A stretch of 64,000 bases of DNA from Poronia punctata (lineage: Eukaryota > Ascomycota > Sordariomycetes > Xylariales > Xylariaceae): positions 62,001-126,000 of the forward strand of contig MU401484.1 in NCBI GenBank assembly GCA_022579005.1, written 5' to 3'. The notes below the pieces were generated by a model, which searched no databases, had not been told where the DNA came from, and saw only the letters and a program-made list of their open reading frames with translations. Every line of letters begins with the position of its first letter. Within the stretch, counting starts at the first letter, position 1. Shown here in pieces: positions 50,731 to 62,491 of the stretch. Both the position numbers and the translations under genes were made by a program.

Positions 50731-52008
50731 ATGGACGATGGCAAACCAGATCTGCGCCGCGGCGACATTTTTATACTGGACGGACTGCCGGGTAGCTTCA
50801 CGGTAGGATGTGACCCGCTCTCCTTCAGCTCCTCCAGACCATTCTTGGGCTTCCGGGATATCACGCCGGGCGCCCATTTGATATGGGTTGCGCCCCAAGA
50901 ATGTACGTCTTCGAGAACCGGTTGCTGGTTCTACACGGAGGAAAAGTCGGATGACGAACCGGGTCGGGTGCGTGTAAAGCAATGGGACAAGTTTAACGAA
51001 GTCCTTGGTGAACCTGCTAGTCAGGATGAAGATGAAGATGAAGATGAAGAGCGGTTCGAGGAAGAAAAGCTCGAGCGGATGTTCGAGAAGCTCGTGCCTT
51101 ATGGGCCACGCCGGTTTGGCCGAGAAGAAGATCAAATAATAGCAACGGCAGAAGCCAAGAAATCGATGACAAACACCGCTGTCCAGGGTTCACAATTGAT
51201 TGAGAAGTATAATATGTGGTACCAACTTACCTCTGAGATACGTCCGTCGGTATTGAAGAAGATCATGGGCCAGTCGCGGGGTACATATCTAGTAACAACC
51301 ATGGACAGCGTCGCGGGCCAGTCGGATTTGTCGGGGGAGTCCCGATTATATTCCTCCGGAACGTCCCACTTGCGATTTACATTCCCCATGGACGTCCGGC
51401 TCATCAGTCCCGAGGCCACGGGGGCAGAGCGGACTCGACAGGCCTTGGACCCGACCGCTTGGGTGATTAGCAAACTCGAGAACCCCGATGATAATGACTT
51501 GGTGGGCGAGTTCCAATTCGCCTTCATCACAGGCATGCATCTCGGCAATCAGCCTTGTCTCGAACAATGGTTTTTCTTGCTCACACAGCTGATCCTCCGC
51601 TGTTACGACTTGCCACTGCACAGGCCGCGACTAGCCCGCAGTCTTATACAGACCTTCCATGCCCAGCTGCTATACAACGACGCCTATCTCGAAGGAGACG
51701 TGTTTGATCTGCTAAGCGGGTCTTCTGAACGTAGTCTCCGCATAGCACTCACCAAGTACAAAGCCCGTCTTGACGAGAAGTTTGGCGATCTTACTACAGA
51801 TGATCAAAGCACCGTCAGCCTGGCCTTTTCTTCGCTTGAATCCTATGTTCAGACGAAGCGTGGATGGGATATCCAGGGCAATTATGTAAAAACTGGGAAT
51901 ATGACGCTGGAAGACGGGGAAGTTGTCCAGTTGGACCTTCCGGATTTCGAGGACGACGACGAAACGGGCGAGTATGCGCCTGTTGTTTTGACGCTGGATA
52001 CGCCGTGA
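50731..52008 (+). CDS. aar2: AAR2 family U5 snRNP assembly factor
   Basis: A single exon of 425 residues. AAR2 proteins bind Prp8 in the cytoplasm and chaperone assembly and import of U5 snRNP before Brr2 joins. The N-terminal half carries GDIFILDGLPGSFTVGCD, RDITPGAHLIW and a WKYDPETE-type region here reading VKQWDKFNE. A central signature (GTYLVTTMDS, LRFTFPMDVRLISPEATG, ERTRQALDPTAW) is followed by the helical C-terminal domain beginning LVGEFQFAFITGMHLGNQPCLEQW. A run of Asp/Glu at about residues 98-115 is a species-specific acidic insert, and the C-terminus is also acidic. I start at the first ATG (50731); the frame extends ten codons upstream without an ATG. rps16 lies 1.4 kb downstream on the other strand. 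Confidence 0.92.
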   Translation: MDDGKPDLRRGDIFILDGLPGSFTVGCDPLSFSSSRPFLGFRDITPGAHLIWVAPQECTSSRTGCWFYTEEKSDDEPGRVRVKQWDKFNEVLGEPASQDEDEDEDEERFEEEKLERMFEKLVPYGPRRFGREEDQIIATAEAKKSMTNTAVQGSQLIEKYNMWYQLTSEIRPSVLKKIMGQSRGTYLVTTMDSVAGQSDLSGESRLYSSGTSHLRFTFPMDVRLISPEATGAERTRQALDPTAWVISKLENPDDNDLVGEFQFAFITGMHLGNQPCLEQWFFLLTQLILRCYDLPLHRPRLARSLIQTFHAQLLYNDAYLEGDVFDLLSGSSERSLRIALTKYKARLDEKFGDLTTDDQSTVSLAFSSLESYVQTKRGWDIQGNYVKTGNMTLEDGEVVQLDLPDFEDDDETGEYAPVVLTLDTP

Positions 52009-53439
52009 TTTTTGATAGGGTTGGGGAGTTATTGCGTCTATTTATATCGTTGCCAGATTCTAGGTTACCTAGGCTCGAGCATAGGCCTTGATATTCCAGT
52101 TTGTGTCAGATCTGCTTCTTACCAACCGAATATTCTGCAGAGGTATGCTTCCCCCTGAAAATCCGCTGCAATGGTATCCATGGACGGAACAATGTACCTA
52201 TCTTTTCATGACTACCTCGAGACACTATTGCCCGTAACGATTTTAATAATGGTGGGGAAATGCGAGTAAAAAAGCTAAAGGCCTCCCTTTTTTACATTGC
52301 TTGCTCGTTAAGTCTTACTCGTAGTCTATGTAGGTTTTGGTCCATCTGCACTTGGAAACAGATCATTACGCTACGTCTCTAGACTGGCGGTTGAAGGAGA
52401 GAAGCCGGATTAAAAAACAAACCCTCCGGAAACTAGATTCAAATATGTACCCCCCTAGTAGGAGGTAGGTAAGAAATTACGACCTACGGGTAACAAACTG
52501 TCTGGCCTACTATATTTTATTTGATGGCAAAGAAAAAACAGAAGTTTCATGTTCGTTTGGTTTATTCAGGCACGTACTCACCCACTAGCTGGAGTGAGTA
52601 CATGTATAGCCGGCCTTAGATAGGTAGGTAGTATGTAGATAGTGAGGCGAGTAGAAGAAGAAGTAGGTATATGGGACGAGGGTCACGATAGCTTACATAG
52701 TCTTCGGATAATTATATTATTACAAATACCTACTCGTAGACTACCTACCTCATACCCAGTCTCTGTTCGCAAGCCTGCAAGTTTAGGTGTATTAGTTAGA
52801 CTCTGCATATACAAACCTAGGAAAGGCAGTCCTTCAAATTGGCATGTCTAGTACGATCGGTCTCTCCTATATAGTGGTCCGGTTAGTAGACTCTACGCCT
52901 CTGGCGTCTCGTCCAAGTAAATGTTATCATCGGCTAGAGTCCAACATTGACAAGCCATTGCAGCATATTCACTTTAGACGACGCGGTAGATCCAGAGCTT
53001 TTCGCTTCCCAAATCCTTGCATGAGTTCGTGGTTTTTTTTTTGTTCAGAATTTGTGTCGTATCATTCGCCTAATCCCTTTACACCAGACAGTTATATCCC
53101 CTGCCATGTAAATGCAATGATCATAGGAAAGGCGGTTAGTTCGTTTGGGATCAATAGCCTTGCCGGGTTTTTCCTTTTATAACTCCCAAGTCCGGACCAT
53201 CGCCAGCCGCCCCGAGGTTCATGGAAAGAACCAAGGAATAAGGCAAGAAAGCCCAAACCAGTCCCCCGCACGGATTGATTGATATAAGTGTGACCCCGAA
53301 TCGCTCGCATGCTGTGCTTTCCCATCCGTACAAAAGGGAAACTGGCCTGCAACTTCCTCCCATCTCTTTCCCCACCGCCAGAAAAAAACAGACCGCAAAA
53401 GTAGAAAAACGACGCCGCTTCGATCGACGCTTTTCTGCT
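52009..53439. other. Intergenic region between aar2 and rps16 (convergent)
   Basis: It holds the 3' ends of two convergent genes and otherwise short frames without recognisable products (112 codons at 52844-53182, 116 on minus at 53151-53501, the latter overlapping the rps16 stop). Several TAGGTAGG / TACCTACC runs occur at 52462, 52620 and 52740. Confidence 0.55.
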
Positions 53440-54257
53440 TTAACGGTAAGACTTCTGGTACCGGGCACGGGCACCCGGACCACCGAACTTCTTGGGTTCA
53501 CATCGTCGGTTATCGGCGACTAGGAGGGTACGGTCGTACTGGACGAGGGCCTGCTTCAGCAGGTTCTTGCTGTGCTCGTCGACGTATTTCTGGTAGTAGG
53601 CGATGAGGGCCTAGTTTTCACGTTTGTCTTAGTCTCTATATTTCTCGCTTCTTCACGACAGAGCGTCATGGCGCGCATCGTCCGGGCTTTTGTCGGAATT
53701 TACCTTGCTGATGGCCTGTCGGATGGCGTAGACCTGGCTGGTCTGACCACCACCGCTCACGCGAACGCGGATGTCGACATCGGCGAACTTGTCGAGGCCG
53801 ATGATTAGGAGGGGCTCGTAGACCTTGAATCTGAGGACGGCAGGTTCAACGAGGCTCAGGGGCTTTCCTACAGTCGGATACGAAATTAGATCCCATGTGT
53901 GGCGCAGTGATACGAGCGAGGTCTGAATGTACCGTTGACCTTGATGAGGCCGGAGCCAGCCTTGCAGGCCTATTTTCCATTTGTCAGTCCACGTGAACGG
54001 GAAAATCTTCTAAGGCTGTATCTCGTACCGCTACTGCTGTCGCAGACTTCTTCTTCTATATCGCAAAAGTATCGTCAGCATTTCGGTCGTAAAATTCGGT
54101 TTTTTTTTTGTTTGGGGTGAACGGAGGGGGAAGTCGTACGCCGAAGCACTCTACAGAGCCGCATTGGTTAGCCAAGAAATTCCACAGTCTAAATATTTGG
54201 ACATTATTGATATTTTGGATTCGAGTATCACGTACGAACTGATTGCACCGAAGCCAT
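53440..54257 (-). CDS. rps16: 40S ribosomal protein S16 (uS9)
   Basis: Six exons on the minus strand, in order: 54236-54257, 54140-54150, 54029-54055, 53933-53969, 53704-53867 and 53440-53610. They join in frame to 143 residues, the usual uS9 length. Hallmarks are [14 protein letters not shown] at the N-terminus, [53 protein letters not shown], and the C-terminal tail [14 protein letters not shown], which reaches the decoding centre in uS9. Exon 2 is only 11 nt and exon 3 only 27 nt; both are needed to restore the conserved CFGKKK segment. The start ATG at 54257 gives MASVQS. It is divergent from snf8 with 666 bp between start codons. No single open frame covers the gene. Confidence 0.95.
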
Positions 54258-54923
54258 GTTGGCGGTATCTGAGGTTGTGGTGAATGTGCGGGCTGAGAGC
54301 GGAACAGGACTTGTCGAATGTGGAAACGCAGCAGCGAACTTCACTTCAAGAATTTTCGAGGTCGTGGTAGTGGAGTTGCGAATTGTGCGTTTTTGGTGGG
54401 CGCAGGTTTTCCTTGGCTCTGGGGCCCTCGGCAGTCTGTGGCTGGACCAAGAATGTGGCTGGGGATCTATCTAGGTGACAGGGATGACTGATATCGATGG
54501 GTTTTATGGGCCTACCGAAGAAATGCCGGACTATGTAAGAGGGGTGGAGTTCCAGAGAGACGTCAGACTCAGGCAAATGAGCAAGCCTGCATTGAGCTCG
54601 ATTTGAAGGAGGGGCAGAGAGCCTCACTGCAGTCTGCACTCACTCACTCATCTACCACTACCATTCTTACGTGTACTTACCAAACAAAGGGAAGTCAACG
54701 CTTGAGAGTGAGATGTAGTCGATATCTTACGTAAAATTCTTACTAATAAACCTTATACTCATAATATCCCATCAACATTTACGTGTATATTTCATCTAGA
54801 GACTTGTATACCTGTCAGGACTCAGGATTCATGAGAAAGTTGTAGTCTGATTTGAAAAGTCATTACGAAGGCCGCCTTTACCAGCCAGTGGGAACAATTT
54901 GACTATCCCATCTACACATAAGA
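54258..54923. promoter_or_regulatory. Shared divergent promoter region rps16 / snf8
   Basis: 666 bp separate the two start codons, so both promoters lie here. The interval contains no other gene. I see no motif I would name confidently; the function is inferred from position only. Confidence 0.5.
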
Positions 54924-55834
54924 ATGTCACGCAAAGGCGTCGGCCTCGCGGCCTTTGACCGCTCACGCCTGACATCAGCACATTTCGCGTCCCACGGTAC
55001 CTCGCTCCGCAACACCAACGCCCAGGCTCTCGAGACGCAGCTAGCCGTATTCCGGTCGCTCTTGCAGCAATTCGCACAGACACATGCCAAGGACATCCGG
55101 TCCAACCCGTCATTCCGCGCTCAGTTTGCGCGCATGTGCGCGGCCATCGGCGTGGATCCGCTTGCCTCTTCTAGTAGCAGCAGTGGCAGTGGCAGTGGTG
55201 GGGGTGGAAGTATATGGGCGCAGCTCCTAGGACGCAGCGTCAATGATTTCTACTTCGAGCTTGCTGTGCGTGTGGTCGAGGTCTGTGGAGCTACGCGCGG
55301 CGAGAACGGCGGGCTTATCGGTGTGAGAGAGTTGAGGGATCGGCTTATGAAGGGGCGGATGGAGGGCGCTCCGGAGATTACAGAGTATGTCTTAACAACC
55401 CAACCCTTTGCAACTCCTCCCTCTCTCCCCATGCGCCCCGTCTGGCAAATTAGTGTGTGTATGTACTTACTGATCTCGTTTTTGTCAGAGACGATGTTCT
55501 CAGGGCGGTAGCGACGTTAAAACCTCTCGGCTCCAGCTACTCGGTCATAAAAGTTGGCAATAAGCCGTACATAAGATCGGTACCGAAGGAGCTCAACACG
55601 GACCAAAGCTCTGTTTTGGAGGCGGCACAGGTCCTGGGCTATGTCAGCGTCTCCATGCTGATGATTAATCTACGTTGGGCGAGGGCACGCGCCCAGACGG
55701 CTGTCGAAGACCTGCTGGGGGAAGGCATGCTGTGGGTCGACAAACAAGCGTCCGAATGGGAATACTGGAGCCCCGGGTTTATCATAATAGATTCTTCCGA
55801 CGAGGCCGGGACAGGCACCGGAGCTGGTGGATGA
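54924..55834 (+). CDS. snf8: ESCRT-II subunit Snf8 / Vps22 (EAP30)
   Basis: Two exons, 54924-55384 and 55489-55834, joined at ITE|DDVLRAV, give 268 residues (human EAP30 has 258). Snf8 forms the core of ESCRT-II with Vps25 and Vps36 and helps sort ubiquitinated cargo into multivesicular endosomes. The N-terminus MSRKGVGLAAFDRS and the helical hairpin LETQLAVFRSLLQQF...NPSFRAQFARMCAAIGVDPL are typical. Two winged-helix domains follow, the second starting around DDVLRAVATLKPLGSSY and including KPYIRSVPKELNTDQ. A Ser/Gly run at residues 82-96 is an insert in a loop after IGVDPL. The intron has a GTATGT donor and a TACTGAT branch site. Confidence 0.94.
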
Positions 55835-56494
55835 AACCAAAGGTCTCGATATTAAACATCTATACGAAACTTCAACCGTATATTTCTCAAACTATTACCG
55901 GTCCGACGCCGTAAGTTCAAGCATATGATATTCATATTCAGTACAGTAACGCCTAGGATGCTAACGCAGTCTCTTACTTCTAGGATGGAAAATTACCATG
56001 TCTTTAGCCAACTAGTCCTCTCGTCGAGTACGGTAGTTAGATCATATGCAGAGCGCGAGCTATACTTCTGTCTACATTCATTTCATCACTAGACGAGAAG
56101 CAAGAGGTTAAGTGCAAGGTAGTATCAGGATGGACGGATATTATGTCCGGGCGGGGTAAACGCCGCCGTACCAAAGGCAGTTGCCAAACTTTTACAAGTA
56201 CATGTATCGATTACATACCTACCTTTTATACATATAGCTGCGAGTGGGAACCGCTGAAAAAGGGTATATTTATAACAACCAAGGCGTAATGGGGAAAAAA
56301 GGTTTGGTGGGCAAGTATATGATATATATATATATATGCCTGTATATAAACAACTTCGCTACGCTATCAATTAAATGTTTGAAACATTTGCAGACAAGAA
56401 CCAAGCAACGGCAAGAAAGTCCCAATTAACGTCTTTGCTTGCTTGCCTCGCTTTTGCTCCCCTCCCTCCCCTTTCTTTCTTTCTCTCTCTCTCT
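55835..56494. other. Convergent intergenic region snf8 / LPMO
   Basis: 3' flanks of two convergent genes. It contains a TA dinucleotide run near 56320-56337 and, at the LPMO end, a CT-rich tract (56471-56496). Nothing else is supported. Confidence 0.6.
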
Positions 56495-57622
56495 CTAGCA
56501 AGAAAAGACAGAAGGACCAGCAGGCTTGTACTGCGCTCCGCCATTGTTGTAGATGTTGATGAGGATACCGGGGTCCTGGGCACTGTAGGCGCCGGGGAAG
56601 GAGACGAGGTCGGAGGGGGTCTTGGACCCAGAGCCGCCCGAGACCTTGATCTGGGCGCAAGAGATGTAGAACTGGGCGCCTCCTACCGTGCTCGCGCTGT
56701 GTAGGGCCACGTGCTCGACGCGGAAGAGGTATTCGCCGTCGGCCAGACACTGCGGGATCGTGAAGCTAACCGAGGCCTTTCCTGTTATTTGGGAAAGGGG
56801 GGGGGTCCGTTAGTTATTTTCGAGAATTGCAAAAAAAAAATAAAAAAAAACTAAATAACTAACCGTCAGAAGGCCAAGTATACTGCCCGTTGCTAGCACT
56901 AGGCATATCCTGGTAGACCTTGAACCAGTTGGCTCCGCTGCCGTCCCAAGAGGCGGCAGTCGAGCCCGAGGGGACCTTGGCCATGTAGGCCGACAGGGCA
57001 CCCGGGTGGTAGATGTTAGGCGCAATATCCCAGGTGATGGTGCCGCCGGCGCTGAAGGCCGTGGTGTCGGGGGCGCCACCCGATAGCTGGAAGCATCGGA
57101 TCGCCTCGCTCGACACGTCAGTCACGGGGCCGTTGTTCTGCCAGTTCTGCGTCTTGCGCACGGACGACCATTCAGACGTTCCCGAGAGCTTGGGGAAGGT
57201 GTCTGTAGTGAGGGGGTATTGTTAGTTTATTATGTTTTACGGCTCTGTCTGTCTGTGTCTGAAGTCTGGGTCTATGTGTTGAGGTTCAATGGCAAGGATA
57301 GATAGATAGCCCGCTCTAACGTGATGTAGAGACAAGACAAAACAACTGCGCATGGATGAAACAGGGGGTAAGGTAAGGAAAGATCATTAGAGTAGGTAGT
57401 CTAGATGGTTGTTCATGTGGGATGGATAACAAAAGGTTCGAGGCTTTCTTTCTTTCTTTCTTTTTCTGATGTGGTGAACAAGACGATGATCACCAAGGCA
57501 GATAAGAAAAATCAAAAATCAACCCAACAAAGGAACAAAAGAAAGAAACAACAACTGAAATCATACGTACAGTGAGCCTGGGCGGCGCCCGCCAGGAGAG
57601 CAGCAGCTACGATGGCCTTCAT
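56495..57622 (-). CDS. Secreted AA9 lytic polysaccharide monooxygenase
   Basis: Three exons, 57571-57622, 56864-57202 and 56495-56781, give 225 residues. Residues 1-16 (MKAIVAAALLAGAAQA) are a signal peptide, leaving a mature protein of 209 residues that begins HYTFPKLSG, so the N-terminal His of the copper histidine brace is present. AA9 enzymes cleave cellulose or hemicellulose oxidatively outside the cell. Visible active-site residues (mature numbering) are His1, His67 in IYHPGALSAYM, His142, Gln151 and axial Tyr153 in GGAQFYISC. C38 and C156 could form the family disulfide. The C-terminus INIYNNGGAQYKPAGPSVFSC closes the fold, with no CBM1 module and no GPI anchor. Intron 1 (368 nt) falls one base after the His1 codon. 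The substrate cannot be told from sequence. Confidence 0.94.
57446..57466. repeat. (TTTC)n tract in LPMO intron 1
   Basis: A run of TTTC units (GAAA on the coding strand) lies inside the unusually long first intron of the LPMO gene, about 110 nt from its donor. Confidence 0.8.
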
Positions 57623-57739
57623 GATGATGAACAAATAAAAACTTGAGACGACGATCGAATATCAGAAAGGGACGACTTGCGTATGGGCTGAGCAGATCCG
57701 TCGAAAACCTCGAAGGGAGTTGAGAGGGGCGATCATGCC

Positions 57740-58634
57740 ATCTTGTATACTAGAAGACTCAAGAGGTATTACATCACACGGCATGCCATGCTCAACGAGG
57801 GAGCATTTCGAACGGAACGTGATATTGCGAAAGTAGTCCGGATAAAGGGAATCCGCCCGGCTAAATTGTTCTTGTGCATTCACATCTTCATTGGCAGACA
57901 GCAAAACAAGATGAAGCTTTACCCACTCTAGACGGCCCGAGTGCTCGGCAATGCATCGAAGGTGTTATAGGTTTAGCTGCCCAAGCGGAAGACCAGGGCT
58001 AGCATTCACAAACCGTGGCAGCGGCGTCGATACTCCTCCAAGAGTTTCTACAAGTAGATTGTCCGGTGGACGATCCGGATCAGTTGCCGCTCGAACAGCA
58101 GCTATTATTAGATTTAATAGATCCATCATATCACGCGTTCATCTTTACGTTACAGACTCAGATTATCAAGAAACGTTTCAAAGCTATCTAGACATCCATA
58201 CCTGCCTCCTAATGAGTGCAATGGAGGCCCGCGTATCATCTACCTATCTGAACATACCCGACATTTTCTTTTCTTCATTAATCTTTACGATGCAGTGTTC
58301 CCTGATGTAGAAACACGTCAGTAGGAAACGGCCACAGCCCCGCAACATAGCGGACAACAAGTTTATCAAACCAGGCCCTGATACGAGGGAGCCCTGTCAG
58401 CTACAATATACTGTGTGCCGGTTTCAGGGACAAGCGTCGTCTTGCTTTCCGAAGATGCGGAAAACCCCGCGAAATACCTCGGCTTTATCTCCTAGTAGTA
58501 TCATCAAGGTATCAGGACTCGCGCAAGTCTCAGTCTCGTCAGAGGTGCACGACTTGACGAATGCCAGTATTACCGTGTCTAATCAACCCAAACCCTCTAG
58601 ACAACGCCGTTTGTGCTCTTTTTGTGAGAAATGA
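57740..58634 (+). pseudogene. Decayed protein-coding remnant, family unknown
   Basis: Several protein-like stretches lie on the + strand in shifting frames. One frame gives AFRTERDIAKVVRIKG and LFLCIHIFIGRQQNKMKL up to a stop at about 57928. A second frame (57865-58191) gives DGPSARQCIEGVIGLAAQ, an in-frame TAG at 58000, then SILLQEFLQVDCPVDDPD, LEQQLLLDLIDPSYHAF and TLQTQIIKKRFKAI. A further piece at 58382-58495 reads YEGALSATIYCVPVSGTS and VVLLSEDAENPAKYLGFIS. The composition (acidic, helical, Leu/Gln-rich) looks coding, but I recognise no family and could not join the pieces with credible introns. It lies between the 5' end of the LPMO gene and the 3' end of dbp2. It may be a relic gene, or a real gene whose introns I have not resolved. 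Confidence 0.3.
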
Positions 58635-58721
58635 AATAACGCAACCGGCTCCGCGTGCCGCCTCACAGTGGTATCAAATGGCCGCGCCGTGTCTCCAAAG
58701 TGCCCGTATGATCTAGGCCCA

Positions 58722-61313
<2,592 letters not shown>

Positions 61314-62491
61314 GATGAATATGTTTCTTGTGTCTGACGAAGTGTTTTGAGAGATGATAGGAAGTAACAGTGTATGCACGTAGGGTCCAATCAATTAATT
61401 CTTGGAGCGCAAAAGATGTCGGACAACGCGATGGGGAAAATAGCGTTGTAGGACGAACAGGTTTTCTTTGCAGAGTGCGACCTGCAGAAAAGAGCGGGAG
61501 TGTAAAGAGTAGATGTGGTTTGCGGATGAAAGTTCGCAAACAAGATGATGGATGGAGAGGTAGGTAGTTGTTCAGGGAAAGAATATCTTTCGCTGGATGG
61601 TATTTGACGGAGGCGAAGAAATTGCCTGGCAGATAATTTTTTTGGCACTAGGTAGCCATGCCCCACATAGACACACTCAAACTCCAGTTGCCAAGGCAAA
61701 CTAGCGTGCCAGCAGGCTATTCAAACTTCAGGGTCTCAGTCAAACAATGGGGCTCACCAATATCATCAGCAGGTACACACATGAATGTCGCTGTGTGGTC
61801 TGTGCACCCCCATTCTAAGTACCAAGATGAGATTCGAAGTACTTGATCTAGATGTATCTGGCACACTGGCGGACTGGGTAATCAGTGGAAGTACGAGTGA
61901 CGGGAATGACCGTGGCAATTTACTGCATCAGTCATGTTTATTCTCAACAGGTCCCAGTTGACAACAAATGATTCAGATCAAAGTAGTCAGGCACAGGGCA
62001 ACTATCCCCAATATATCCAACCTACCTACTCGTATGTCAAGTACCTAAATCTACATGTGTGTAGGCCACGAAGCGCGCAACGGGCCTCTGAACAACAAAT
62101 CCGGAAAGTAGGAGCGGTACGATCCTTAAAACCTAGTCTAGGTATCGCAGCAGTGTACCTCGTTCTTAAAGTTTCACGTAAAGCAGTACATGGGTACCTA
62201 CTTTCTTCTTTCCTGCTTTATCGATATACCGACCTCCGAATGTATGTACGTATGACGCAAGCTTCTATTACGTACATACGTATTCTTCCTTAAATAACAA
62301 CTTCCACCAAGCTTCAACTTGAGGTCATCGTCTAAGTAGTCTGGGCAACAATAATGAACCTTCTAGATAGGTAGACCCGACGATTGACATCTAGGTATTC
62401 AAGATTTCTACACGTACGTGTACAACCGAACCTGAACAATAGAATATTCTAGTTTTCCTAGCCATCCGCCAATCTAATCCAGGTGTTTATT
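61314..62491. other. dbp2 promoter and thi20 3' flank
   Basis: No gene is supported. The longest frames (119 codons at 61934-62293 and 102 on minus at 61391-61699) have no recognisable content. The part next to 61313 should hold the dbp2 promoter and leader. ACGTACG and TACCTACT words recur near 62030 and 62200-62280. Confidence 0.6.
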
